Shown here piece by piece: positions 38,345 through 47,117 of a DNA stretch of 64,000 nt. Source of the stretch: Psychrobacter sp. Ps6. Lineage in GTDB: Bacteria; Pseudomonadota; Gammaproteobacteria; Pseudomonadales; Moraxellaceae. Made by a program: the position numbers and the translations under genes. Where the stretch lies: NCBI RefSeq assembly GCF_022129235.1, contig NZ_JADQAI010000003.1:1-64000 (forward strand). The letters run 5' to 3'. Every line of letters starts with the position of its first letter. Within the stretch, counting starts at the first letter, position 1. The notes beneath the pieces were generated by a model, which made no database searches, was not told the DNA's origin, and saw only the letters and a list, made by a program, of their open reading frames with translations.

Positions 38345-38378
38345 ATTATACTTAATCCTGAGTAATTTAGTCAAGATT
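38345..38378 (-). promoter_or_regulatory. isc operon promoter overlapped by an IscR type 1-like site
   Basis: On the minus strand, TTGACT (38369-38374), an 18-base spacer and TATAAT (38345-38350) form an excellent sigma-70 promoter. The 25-base window 38354-38378 fits the E. coli type 1 consensus (YYGACT-RWWW-YAGTC-RR core) with one core mismatch and a few flank mismatches. The site covers the -35 and spacer, as expected for repression by [2Fe-2S]-IscR. The leader to iscR is about 160 bases. Confidence 0.8.
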
Positions 38379-38541
38379 AAAGTGTGGTTAAATGGTTAAT
38401 CGAGCTTATCGCTATGATTGATAAAAACAATGGTGTTCGGGATGTATGTATGAGCGGGGAGGGAGATCTTATTTTCAACACTTCGATATTGGCTAATGTA
38501 TGAGTCAAACGTAAGTTGTAGCAATATCGCACAAGCCAGAG

Positions 38542-38586
38542 AAAAAATGAGCGTCCATTACCTGTAATAGGCACTAGACGCTCATC
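38542..38586 (-). terminator. Terminator after the UbiJ-like gene
   Basis: ATGAGCGTC (38547-38555) pairs with GACGCTCAT (38577-38585). The minus strand continues with a run of six U. A 21-base loop is somewhat large. Confidence 0.75.
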
Positions 38587-38644
38587 TATATCTGAAATCA
38601 TAGTTTGGTAAAAATCAATTAATAAAAGCTAAGTTCTATTAAAA

Positions 38645-39289
38645 TCAGCTCATCAATAGTGCGATAACTGAGCCAATCATAACGACCAGCGCCACCACTG
38701 TGACAATCATAAAGGTCTTTTGCTTACTCTGTAGCTCTTTGACTGTGGTTTCAAGCTCGCGGTTCTTGATGGTTAATGTATTGATTTGGGTCTGCTGCTC
38801 TTTGATACGCTCTTTATAATGGTCTTTCTTTTCCGCCATTTCAGCATCGGTCGGTTTGGTTTTAGCTTTGCCACCTTTTATCTTTCTAATTAAACCTTGG
38901 ATTAAGCTGCCGAGACCAAGCTGCATAATGAATTGTTTTACCAGCTGCACTTGAACGGATTCACCGCGCATCTGTAATTTTTCGGTCGTCTCTCTATCGT
39001 GAGTGGTGATAGCATTAATCACTTGAATGCTATAAGCATTGATAACGACATCAGGTTCGCTACGACCAACAGGCAACTGGGCATCCAAGAGTACGCCTTT
39101 GGTACTAAAGGTGGCAAAAACCTCAACATGGGGCAAATATAAGCGCAATGCTACAACCGTACCTTGTTTGGCAAGTGGATAAGCGGCTTTACGTAGTTCA
39201 GGATCCAAACGTAACAATAGTGTCAGCGCCGACTCGATGAACACCAGAATAATATTAAGAAGAGAGTGAGACAACGTAGAACGCTTCAT
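38645..39289 (-). CDS. UbiJ-like SCP2 protein with coiled coil and C-terminal anchor
   Basis: A 214-residue protein. Residues 1-130 resemble the UbiJ/SCP2 lipid-binding fold: an N-terminal hydrophobic helix, FIESALTLLLRLDPEL, then beta strands and the PDVVINAYSIQVINAI and MRGESVQVQLVKQFI segments. About 145-190 is a Glu/Lys-rich coiled coil. The last ~22 residues are a single transmembrane helix, so the protein is tail-anchored. Classical UbiJ (part of the ubiquinone complex with UbiK and UbiB) is soluble and lies in ubiE-ubiJ-ubiB; none of those genes is nearby. A paralogue or a related lipid-binding protein is possible. Function is not assigned. Confidence 0.55.
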   Translation of the reverse strand: MKRSTLSHSLLNIILVFIESALTLLLRLDPELRKAAYPLAKQGTVVALRLYLPHVEVFATFSTKGVLLDAQLPVGRSEPDVVINAYSIQVINAITTHDRETTEKLQMRGESVQVQLVKQFIMQLGLGSLIQGLIRKIKGGKAKTKPTDAEMAEKKDHYKERIKEQQTQINTLTIKNRELETTVKELQSKQKTFMIVTVVALVVMIGSVIALLMS

Positions 39290-39642
39290 GTAAGTAATCC
39301 ATTTTTTTTATTTAGCAAATCAAAGTTATGCAATAAACTTAAGTTTGTTTTTATCTAAAACTTGCAGTGATATTTTGCTTATAGTAACGCCTTTATAATA
39401 AAAAGTAACGCTAGTTTCTGTCAGTGGTAAAATTATTACAGTACAATCTAGCAGTTGATAAAGACACCAAAATTTATGACTGGTAATGCACAGACACCAA
39501 CTGACAACTGTTTTGAAGAATAAACAAATAAGTTGATTCATTGTTTGAATGAGGACAGTTTGCCTGTATAGAGGTTGCAGATGTTTTGCGTAACATTGGG
39601 TGTCAAATACGTAGTTGATGGCACAAAAAGATGTAAAATCGC
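39290..39642. other. Spacer upstream of hupB promoters
   Basis: A minus-strand frame of 118 codons (39326-39682) runs here, but it is Cys- and Leu-rich, unlike its neighbours, and overlaps hupB promoter P1, so I do not call it. No other feature is seen apart from the presumed promoter of the UbiJ-like gene. Confidence 0.4.
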
Positions 39643-39671
39643 TTGCACTCCTTATGCTGCCTTGATATAAA
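39643..39671 (+). promoter_or_regulatory. hupB promoter P1
   Basis: TTGCAC (39643-39648), 17 bases, TATAAA (39666-39671), preceded by TG to make an extended -10. The predicted start is about 117 bases upstream of the hupB ATG. Confidence 0.7.
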
Positions 39672-39719
39672 GACGATAACAAAGCGAAACCTGTTAATAC
39701 GCCAGTCAGGTAGTTTTTA

Positions 39720-39748
39720 TTGCGTAAGTACCACGAGAGCGTTACAAT
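39720..39748 (+). promoter_or_regulatory. hupB promoter P2
   Basis: TTGCGT (39720-39725), 17 bases, TACAAT (39743-39748). The start would be about 40 bases upstream of the hupB ATG. Together with P1 it gives a tandem arrangement, known for hupB in E. coli. Confidence 0.65.
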
Positions 39749-39794
39749 GCTTGGCGTGAGCGTTTATTACCCCCTTAAACTTGAAGGAAATTTT

Positions 39795-40067
39795 ATGAAT
39801 AAGTCAGAATTAATTGATAGCATCGCAGACAAAAGTGGTCTAAATAAGACTCAAGCTGGTGATGCTTTGAATGCTGTTATGGAAAGTGTTGGCGAAGCTT
39901 TAGAAGCTGGCGATAGCATCTCTCTAGTTGGTTTCGGTACTTTTAGCGTAAAAGACCGCAAAGCACGTACTGGCCGTAACCCTAAGACTGGTGAAGAGCT
40001 AAGCATCCCTGCAAGCAAAGTACCAAGCTTCAAAGCTGGTAAAAACCTAAAAGAGCGTTTGAACTAA
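39795..40067 (+). CDS. hupB: DNA-binding protein HU-beta
   Basis: Small nucleoid protein that bends and compacts DNA without sequence specificity. The 90-residue protein starts with [18 protein letters not shown] and contains [19 protein letters not shown], with the HU arm and its Pro. It is followed by [16 protein letters not shown] start at ATG 39795, which has AAGGAA upstream, not at 39720. Strong codon bias suggests high expression. The usual clpX-lon-hupB-ppiD order is only partly kept: ppiD follows, but lon does not precede. Confidence 0.97.
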   Translation: MNKSELIDSIADKSGLNKTQAGDALNAVMESVGEALEAGDSISLVGFGTFSVKDRKARTGRNPKTGEELSIPASKVPSFKAGKNLKERLN

Positions 40068-40118
40068 GCCGCTCTATGGTAGATGGTCGCTTTGGCTGAT
40101 GTCATAAGCTAAGCACCG

Positions 40119-40149
40119 AAAAAGCACCTAAATATTAGGTGCTTTTTTT
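40119..40149 (+). terminator. Terminator after hupB
   Basis: A 13-base-pair stem with an AGCACCTAA core and a three-base loop is followed by seven T. Canonical. Confidence 0.92.
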
Positions 40150-40404
40150 GTCGCTATAGTTTATCTCATACAACGTGAATATTTTGAGTATATACGAAAA
40201 ATCACGTATCATAGGGCGCGCGATAGATGCGTTGTTTAAATAAGGTATTGTCACTGAACCTTATTTCCCTTAATAAAATGTACACGTTCTTCCTCTTACC
40301 ATTGCCGGCTTAAATAGCATTGATATTAGCAGGTCGCACTCAACAGCTCCTAACAGTATTACAATGGTTTTTCATCAATATAGGTTAATAAAGCAGAGAT
40401 AACT

Positions 40405-42279
40405 ATGGATAAATTGCGCGATTTCTTAAAAAGCTGGCCAGGTCGCATTTTATTGATTTTATGCCTATCGCCACTGGCTCTATTGGGTGTCGAAAGCTAT
40501 TTTGGCGGCGGGGTTGATCCCAACCAAATCGCTCAGGTGGGTGAGGCAAGCGTAGGGTTGTCCGAGTATCAGACTGCCGTCAACAACCGTCGCAGTGAAA
40601 TACTAGAGCAAGTTGATGATGCCAGTTTATTAAATGAAGATGTACTGCACGAGCAGGTACTAAAAGGTCTGATTGATCGTACATTACTAGAGCAGCAAGC
40701 AGGTAAGCTTGGCATGACAGTCTCTGATGACACCATCAATCGTTTGCTGCGTGAAGAAGAAATATTCAAAGATGCTGATGGGAACTTTTCTAACGATCAG
40801 TTTGCAAACTTTTTGCGTCAGCGTGGCATGACCAAAAATCAGTTGTTTGCAGAGTTTCGCAATCAGTTAAGCTTGGATCAGTTGAATGCTAGTATCGTTG
40901 GCACAGCCGTCTATCCAATGCAGGCAGTCAGTCAATTGATTGACTTGCAACTAGAATCACGCAACGTCTGGGTACATCGTTTTGATTGGCAGGACTATGC
41001 TGATCAGGTCAAACTGAGCAAAAATGATATTCAAGCATATTATGATGCCAATAAAGACACCTTAAAAAGCGCGGCAATGGTCAACTTGGCTTATCTTCAG
41101 CTTAGCCCGCAGACCATCAAAGTTGATGGTGTGACAACAGAAGAGTTGCAGCAGCAGTACGAAGCGTATAAGCAAGGTCTGGCTGCTGATGATGAGCGTA
41201 GAGTGAGTCAAATACTGTTAACAGGTGATGATGCTAAGGCAAGAGCAGATAAAGTTAAAGCTCGCTTGGCTAAAGGCGAGTCTTTTGCTGCTGTGGCCAA
41301 AGCAGAATCGGATGATCCTTCAGGAGAAACAGGCGGTGACATTGGTCGCTTTAATCCGTCAGTATTTGGTGGTGACGCCGATGCTGTTGAAAAAGCACTA
41401 GAAGGCTTGAGCGTTGGAGATGTGACAGCCCCTATCAAGACCAGCTTTGGCTATCAGATATTCACAGTCACCGAAGACAATGGCAAAAAGATTCCAAGTC
41501 TCGAGAGTATGCGTGCTGAGCTGACTGCTAAGGCAAAAGAGTACAAGCGTCAAGAAATCTACGCGGATAAAGTAACCTCGATTAACGATTTGGCAGCAGA
41601 CGGCTTTAGTATTGAAGATATTGCTCAGCAAGAGAATGTGACGCTAAAACGTATCAAAGATTATCGTAAAGAAAACAACAAATCAGTATTATCGCAACCA
41701 GCAGTGATCAAACAGGCCTTTGACGAATTTACGATTCAAGATCAGGCCGTAACGGCAGGTATAGAAGTTGGTAATGGCACGGTATGGGTACAACCAAGCA
41801 ACTATCGTCCTACGACTACACTGAGCTTATCTAGTGCAACGCCAAGAATCACTCAGATATTGCGTCAGCAAAAAGCCACAGCTTTGGCGCTAAAAGAAGC
41901 AAAAGCTGTCGCTGCTGGTATCAAAACGCCAGCTGATATTGCTAAGCAATCGGTAAGCTTACAATCTTTGGGTGAGATCAATCGTCAAACAACGTTGCTG
42001 ACTGATAAAGAGCGTGGATTGGCCTTTAGCAAGCAAGCTGCTAATGATGGCGTAGTTGCGCTCGCTAGTGAAACTGAGGTAGGTGCAACGCTATTGGTTG
42101 GTGATCGCATCAAGACTGAGCAGCAGTCACCATTATCTGATATGCAAAGAGCGCAGACTGCCAGCATCATTCGTGACAATTTAGGTCAAGACCAGCTGCA
42201 AGACTACTTAGATTATCTACGTATGGTCTATCAAGTTGAGATTAACGAAGCCAATATGGCAAATGCACAAGGGCGCTAA
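40405..42279 (+). CDS. ppiD: Periplasmic folding chaperone PpiD
   Basis: Membrane-anchored chaperone near the SecYEG exit. Residues 12-32 form the N-terminal anchor (GRILLILCLSPLALLGVESYF). A SurA-like chaperone region follows. The parvulin domain (about 265-360) has RVSQILL, a DDPSGETGGDIG segment and a SFGYQI end. In E. coli this parvulin domain has little or no isomerase activity. The C-terminal part is a long helical region. The 624-residue length is normal. hupB-ppiD order is conserved. Confidence 0.95.
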   Translation: MDKLRDFLKSWPGRILLILCLSPLALLGVESYFGGGVDPNQIAQVGEASVGLSEYQTAVNNRRSEILEQVDDASLLNEDVLHEQVLKGLIDRTLLEQQAGKLGMTVSDDTINRLLREEEIFKDADGNFSNDQFANFLRQRGMTKNQLFAEFRNQLSLDQLNASIVGTAVYPMQAVSQLIDLQLESRNVWVHRFDWQDYADQVKLSKNDIQAYYDANKDTLKSAAMVNLAYLQLSPQTIKVDGVTTEELQQQYEAYKQGLAADDERRVSQILLTGDDAKARADKVKARLAKGESFAAVAKAESDDPSGETGGDIGRFNPSVFGGDADAVEKALEGLSVGDVTAPIKTSFGYQIFTVTEDNGKKIPSLESMRAELTAKAKEYKRQEIYADKVTSINDLAADGFSIEDIAQQENVTLKRIKDYRKENNKSVLSQPAVIKQAFDEFTIQDQAVTAGIEVGNGTVWVQPSNYRPTTTLSLSSATPRITQILRQQKATALALKEAKAVAAGIKTPADIAKQSVSLQSLGEINRQTTLLTDKERGLAFSKQAANDGVVALASETEVGATLLVGDRIKTEQQSPLSDMQRAQTASIIRDNLGQDQLQDYLDYLRMVYQVEINEANMANAQGR

Positions 42280-42315
42280 GCGTTCGTTGTATGGTTACTC
42301 TTAACTGTTAAACGC

Positions 42316-42350
42316 AAAAAGGCCACTGTATCGCTACAGTGGCTTTTTTG
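42316..42350. terminator. Bidirectional terminator between ppiD and purH
   Basis: A stem of eleven or more base pairs around CCACTGTA-TCGC-TACAGTGG has an A-run on the left and a T-run on the right. It serves both convergent genes. Confidence 0.92.
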
Positions 42351-42463
42351 ATGGGTAATACTTTAACAGTAGTGACCACGAATATTATAAGAGACTAGAA
42401 ATTAGTCGCAGTACAAATACAAGTGCTGCGACTAATACCAGTCTTAAATTAATATGTGATTAC

Positions 42464-44044
42464 TTAGTGGCGGAAATGACGCATGCCAGTAAATACCATC
42501 GCAATACCATGCTCATTAGCGGCCGCAATGGTCTCGTCATCACGCATAGAGCCGCCTGGCTGAATGATAGCAGAGATACCCACTTCAGCAGCATTATCGA
42601 TGCCATCACGGAATGGGAAGAAGGCATCTGAGGCCATAACGGCACCTTCAGTGGCCAGTCCAGCATGCTCTGCTTTGATAGCAGCGATACGCGCTGAGTT
42701 AACACGGCTCATTTGACCCGCGCCAACGCCGATAGTACGTTGGCCTTTTGCATAGACAATGGCATTCGATTTGACATATTTTGCCACATTCCAGCTGAAC
42801 AACAGATCTGCTACTTGCGCTTCCGTTGGTTGTACGTCAGTGACGATTTTTAGATCGTTTGCCGTAATCAAACCAAGGTCTTGCTCTTGTACGAGTAGGC
42901 CGCCATTGACGCGTTTGTAATCAAGCTGACTATCACGCTGATCTGGTGCTGGTAGTTCACCACATACCAATACACGTACGTTTTTCTTAGTAGCAGTCGC
43001 TTCAAGCACACCGTCTTCAATGCTAGGCGCAATGATGACTTCTACAAATTGATTATCGATAATAGCTTTTGCAGCAGCAAGTGTCAGTGGACGGTTGAAT
43101 GCAATGATACCGCCAAAAGATGACTCAGGATCAGTGCTAAAAGCAGTGCGATAAGCAGCTACTTGGTCGTTATCTACCGCGACACCGCAAGGATTGGCAT
43201 GCTTAACGATAACGCAAGCTGGTGCACTAAAGGCTTTAACACACTCAAGGGCTGCGTCAGTATCGGCGATATTATTATATGACAGCGCCTTACCTTGCAG
43301 TTGCTTAGCCGTTGCAATAGAAGCTTGCTGGCTTTTTAGTGGATGATTTTCAGTATAGAAAGCAGCGTTTTGATGTGGGTTTTCGCCATAGCGCAGATCT
43401 TGCGCTTTTTCTAGTTGTACATTAAATGTACGTGGGAAGTTTTCTGGCTCTTGCGTCTCATTGACACGGCTGCCTAAGAAGTTGGCAATCATACCATCGT
43501 ACTGCGCAGTATGCTCAAAGGCTTTCACAGCCAAATCGTAACGTAAAGCAGTGGTCAGTTCAGTACTACCATTTAAAGCAGTCAGTACGCGGTTATAATC
43601 AGCAGGATCGGTCACGATGCCCACATGAGCGTGGTTCTTTGCTGCTGAGCGTACCATGGTAGGGCCACCGATATCGATATTTTCGATAGCATCGTTCATC
43701 GTCACGTCAGCACGCGCAATCGTTTCAGCAAATGGATATAAATTTACCACAACCAAGTCAATACGCTCGATTGCGTGCTCATTCATGACAGCATCGTCCG
43801 TACCACGACGTCCCAAGATACCACCGTGAATTTTAGGGTGCAGAGTTTTAACACGGCCATCCATCATCTCAGGAAAGCCCGTATAGTCAGACACTTCCGT
43901 CACAGCGACATTATTTTCTGTAAGTAATCGATAAGTACCGCCAGTAGAGAGTAAGCCAAAACCTGCTTTGATAAGGCCTTGAGCAAACTCAACGATATTG
44001 GATTTATCAGAGACCGAGAGTAGGGCAAGTGGGGTTGTACTCAT
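42464..44044 (-). CDS. purH: Bifunctional AICAR transformylase / IMP cyclohydrolase
   Basis: The last two steps of IMP synthesis. The N-terminal MGS-like cyclohydrolase domain begins [19 protein letters not shown] and contains STGGTYRLL. The C-terminal formyltransferase domain has the [12 protein letters not shown] motif and ends with the HFRH segment. I start at ATG 44044 (526 residues), which has GGAAG at 44052-44056. The longer frame to 44152 includes the terminator and has no start signal. The fis-purH adjacency is conserved in pseudomonads and relatives, where purD often follows; purD is not in this window. A terminator sits 15 bases ahead of its start codon. Confidence 0.97.
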   Translation of the reverse strand: MSTTPLALLSVSDKSNIVEFAQGLIKAGFGLLSTGGTYRLLTENNVAVTEVSDYTGFPEMMDGRVKTLHPKIHGGILGRRGTDDAVMNEHAIERIDLVVVNLYPFAETIARADVTMNDAIENIDIGGPTMVRSAAKNHAHVGIVTDPADYNRVLTALNGSTELTTALRYDLAVKAFEHTAQYDGMIANFLGSRVNETQEPENFPRTFNVQLEKAQDLRYGENPHQNAAFYTENHPLKSQQASIATAKQLQGKALSYNNIADTDAALECVKAFSAPACVIVKHANPCGVAVDNDQVAAYRTAFSTDPESSFGGIIAFNRPLTLAAAKAIIDNQFVEVIIAPSIEDGVLEATATKKNVRVLVCGELPAPDQRDSQLDYKRVNGGLLVQEQDLGLITANDLKIVTDVQPTEAQVADLLFSWNVAKYVKSNAIVYAKGQRTIGVGAGQMSRVNSARIAAIKAEHAGLATEGAVMASDAFFPFRDGIDNAAEVGISAIIQPGGSMRDDETIAAANEHGIAMVFTGMRHFRH

Positions 44045-44058
44045 AAAAAATCTTCCAT

Positions 44059-44085
44059 AAAAAAAGCCTGACGTAAACGTCTGGC
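44059..44085 (-). terminator. Terminator between fis and purH, abutting the purH ribosome-binding site
   Basis: Minus strand: GCC-A-GACGT-TT-ACGTC-A-GGC (stem with one A-A mismatch) is followed by seven U, then GGAAG of purH after an AU pair. It would stop fis transcripts, or control entry into purH. Confidence 0.75.
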
Positions 44086-44193
44086 AAGGTGATGATGGCA
44101 ACAACGGTAGACTATATCGCGATAGATAAAGCCATGCACATTCAATTGCCATGCATGATGATTAGTAATAATGGGTGAGCTCATATAGCAGTG

Positions 44194-44556
44194 CTACATT
44201 AAGTCGTAAGTTTTGAGTTTTTTGCGTAAAGTGCCACGATTGAGGCCTAAGATTTGTGCACACTTGGTTTGATTGCCTCGAGTTTTCTCTAGAACCACTG
44301 ACAATAGAGGCTCTTCGACTTGCTTTAAGATAAGCTCATACAAGTCGGTAGGCATCTCATCACCTAGCATAGCAAAATACTGGCGAACGACACGCTCAAC
44401 ATGTACACGCAAAGGCTGCTGTGCGCTACTCGCAGCACTTTCTAACGGGACCTCAACATCGTGAGCGACATGGTGATAATCTTCTTTATTATAGTCGGCA
44501 GGATGCTCAGAGCTCTTAGCAAAATGATGGGCATGATGCTGTGCATGAGGTGCCAT
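44194..44556 (-). CDS. fis: DNA-binding protein Fis
   Basis: Nucleoid protein that bends DNA and activates rRNA promoters. The C-terminal core LYELILKQVEEPLL and the helix-turn-helix GNQTKCAQILGLNRGTLRKKL are typical. Residues 1-36 form an N-terminal extension with nine His (positions 4, 7, 8, 10, 11, 18, 28, 29, 32) and little resemblance to other Fis. I start at ATG 44556 (120 residues; usual Fis about 98-107), because AAGGAT at 44565-44570 is eight bases upstream. dusB, the common upstream partner of fis, is not present. Confidence 0.95.
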   Translation of the reverse strand: MAPHAQHHAHHFAKSSEHPADYNKEDYHHVAHDVEVPLESAASSAQQPLRVHVERVVRQYFAMLGDEMPTDLYELILKQVEEPLLSVVLEKTRGNQTKCAQILGLNRGTLRKKLKTYDLM

Positions 44557-44704
44557 AAGATAATATCCTTGAAATGAAAAAAGAGTCAAACCATAAGATG
44601 TCAGAATAATAGTATATCAAATTAATATCGTCTAGCGCTGACAGATTGACGGCAATCTTAACGGCAGCGATATGTCAGGCTTATCCTATTGCTAAAAATA
44701 GTAT

Positions 44705-45961
44705 TCAATAAAGTGGTGTCATCGTAATTTCACGAATTTGTGCATTGTCAACGGGTATGGTAAATAATAGTTGCCGGTTATTACTAGCAGCTAGCTGGCT
44801 TGGCTTACCCAATAAATAGTCGTTAGGCGCTGCTATAAACTCTCCAATGAGGTTATCTGTCCCATAAACGCTGACTTTTATATTTGGATAAAGCTGTGCT
44901 TTTGTGCTTTGATTGTTCAATATCGCACTGATATCGCTAAACGCACCGGTTGTTTTAATTTGACTTGATCGATGACTTGGATTGGTGATAGTCAAAGCTG
45001 TTAAATCAGCGCTTGGCAAGCTGCACGCTGCAATAGAGCATACCGTTTGGAGGCGCTGCGCATTGGCAGGGTTTTTGACTAATGTCTCTAGGTTAAACAT
45101 AACATACTGCGCGGCAAGTAATAACGCTAATACTAAGCATCCAAGTATCCAGAGAATAGATGCAATTGAATGTGTTGTGGACGTTGGCGCAAACTGTGCT
45201 TGTGCCTTGTTTGTACGTTCTGTGACAGAATTTTCTTCGTCCCTAAGAGGTACACCCATATCTATCAGTAGTTGTGACAAATCTGTACTACCTACTGACT
45301 TGGCTTCGCGTTTATTTTGTTCCTCAAGAAGTGCTTCTAGCCATGAATTATCAGCTGTGTCGTTGATACTCGCATGAATATCATTGGCAGCAGTTGAGCT
45401 CAATACTTCTTGAGCCATTGAGGAGTGTTCTGTTGCAATACGATCGGTAGGAGATGCTAAAAATTGCTCTTGGCTTTTATTATTGGTTTTGGAAAATATG
45501 GTTGTCGAGTTGTCAGTTGTCGTGGCAGAGTTGGTATCGCTCACTTGCGTCAACCAAGCATCCATGCTGTCTAGTGAGTCGTATTCTACAATGCTGTCTT
45601 CTGGTTCATCGATATCCATATCATCATAGATCAAGTCGTCATGAATCAACATATCAGATGAACGTTTCTTATTGAGTGAGGACTTCGCAGTATTTGATAT
45701 ATTAGATGATTGATTACGACTACTGGTAGAGCTCTCGGGTTGATTACTCAGCTTGGATTGAGCATTTTGATGTGCTGTAGCAGTGTGTTGAGTGGAAGAG
45801 CTTTTGGAGGTATCAGGGGTTACGATAAGGTGTTGATTGACCGAAAAACTTTTTTGGCACTGAGTACAGTTAATAGTAGCATTGGCTTTATTTAGTTGAT
45901 TCTGTTGCACTTTAAAGCAAGCTTGGCAATGAGGGCACTGGGTTTTTATTGGGGTGGTCAT
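44705..45961 (-). CDS. Zinc-ribbon and DUF3426 membrane protein
   Basis: Starts with the MJ0042 zinc ribbon (C9, C12, C32, C35, with an extra C15). The middle is long, Ser- and Asp-rich and disordered. A transmembrane helix lies in the segment ILWILGCLVLALLLAAQYVMF, about residue 265-285. The C-terminal domain is DUF3426. This protein sits between prmA and fis in many pseudomonads, and that order is kept here. Its function is unknown. Part of a gene group with prmA on the minus strand. Confidence 0.85.
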   Translation of the reverse strand: MTTPIKTQCPHCQACFKVQQNQLNKANATINCTQCQKSFSVNQHLIVTPDTSKSSSTQHTATAHQNAQSKLSNQPESSTSSRNQSSNISNTAKSSLNKKRSSDMLIHDDLIYDDMDIDEPEDSIVEYDSLDSMDAWLTQVSDTNSATTTDNSTTIFSKTNNKSQEQFLASPTDRIATEHSSMAQEVLSSTAANDIHASINDTADNSWLEALLEEQNKREAKSVGSTDLSQLLIDMGVPLRDEENSVTERTNKAQAQFAPTSTTHSIASILWILGCLVLALLLAAQYVMFNLETLVKNPANAQRLQTVCSIAACSLPSADLTALTITNPSHRSSQIKTTGAFSDISAILNNQSTKAQLYPNIKVSVYGTDNLIGEFIAAPNDYLLGKPSQLAASNNRQLLFTIPVDNAQIREITMTPLY

Positions 45962-46058
45962 AGGGTCGAATCCAAAAAAGTATGGTTATCTATACCGCTT
46001 AGCCACTCACCAACAGCTACCATGCTTTTTGAAATTCTATAAATCATGAGCAACGACA

Positions 46059-46094
46059 GAGTGGCGTCAAACATGTCACGTTTGACTGCCCTCT
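46059..46094 (-). other. Hairpin between prmA and the zinc-ribbon gene
   Basis: GTCAAAC (46066-46072) and GTTTGAC (46080-46086) form a perfect seven-base-pair stem with a seven-base loop; partial pairing extends it outward. No U-run. Confidence 0.4.
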
Positions 46095-46120
46095 ATCGTA
46101 ACAGATGTAATTAAATGTTG

Positions 46121-47047
46121 CTAGCTAGTAAATGTACCAGATAAACGCTGCCAATGCTGGTCCTCTTGCGCGGTAAAGGCATGCTTTGGATCGAGTGCAA
46201 AATAGGGTTGATAAGCTTCCATAACTTGTTCAGTCTGTGACTCGATTAAACCTGCCAATACGATGCGACCTTTTGATGCAATCAATGTCGAAAAGTAAGG
46301 TGCTAAGCCAATTAAGGGTTTTGCTAAAATATTGGCGACAATCACTTCTACAGGCAAAACATCATGTTGTGAGCAGTAATTTGTGAACTCTTCTGGTAAG
46401 AACGCTTGCAGACGGTCACCGACATGATTACGCACTGCATTTTGATTGGTTGCGAGTACAGCTTGTGGATCGATATCGACTGCATACACTTGGCGTGCAC
46501 CCAATAATAGGGCAGCGATACCCAAAATACCTGAGCCGCAGCCATAGTCGATGACTACTTTATCTGTCAGGTCTTGCTCTGTTAACCAATCAAGACAAAG
46601 ACGAGTCGTGGCATGATATCCAGTACCGAAAGCTAAGCCTGGATCCATAATGATATTGGTCGCCTCTGGATTGGGAGGTGTGAGCCAGTCTGGTACAATC
46701 CACAAGTCATTAGCGCATTCGATAGGATGGTAGTTACTCATCCATTCGCGCTCCCAATCCTTGTCATCAACAGCCGTTAGCCAAATACGAGTAGCCTGTA
46801 CTTGTGCAGCGATTTCATGACTGAGCTGCTCAACAGCCTGACGGCTACCATCATCAGTGGTGGCATCAAATAGCCCTGTCAGTATGACTTCATCCCATAG
46901 CGGTGACTCACCGGGAAGTGGTTCAAACAAAGGCTGATCACCTGCATCATCTAAGGCAATAGATAGTGCGCCAGCTTCTAATAAAAGCGCTTCAGCCAAA
47001 TCGACGTTTGATTTTTCACATTGTAAATGCAGTTGTTGCCATGCCAT
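46121..47047 (-). CDS. prmA: Ribosomal protein L11 methyltransferase
   Basis: Trimethylates Lys and the N-terminus of L11. The SAM motif is VIDYGCGSGILGIAAL, and NILAKPLIGLAP is the substrate-side NPPY-like motif. The N-terminal substrate-binding domain starts MAWQQLHLQCEKSN. The 308-residue length is normal. prmA upstream of the zinc-ribbon protein is a conserved order. Confidence 0.96.
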   Translation of the reverse strand: MAWQQLHLQCEKSNVDLAEALLLEAGALSIALDDAGDQPLFEPLPGESPLWDEVILTGLFDATTDDGSRQAVEQLSHEIAAQVQATRIWLTAVDDKDWEREWMSNYHPIECANDLWIVPDWLTPPNPEATNIIMDPGLAFGTGYHATTRLCLDWLTEQDLTDKVVIDYGCGSGILGIAALLLGARQVYAVDIDPQAVLATNQNAVRNHVGDRLQAFLPEEFTNYCSQHDVLPVEVIVANILAKPLIGLAPYFSTLIASKGRIVLAGLIESQTEQVMEAYQPYFALDPKHAFTAQEDQHWQRLSGTFTS

Positions 47048-47117
47048 AACGATAACCCTAAGCTAAAATAAAAATAAATGTATGTTTTGGATAAATGATA
47101 ACTGTAGTGAGCGACTA

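Noticed and set aside
39326..39682. 118-codon minus-strand ORF upstream of hupB
   Set aside because: Cys-rich odd composition, overlaps hupB promoter P1, no start signal.
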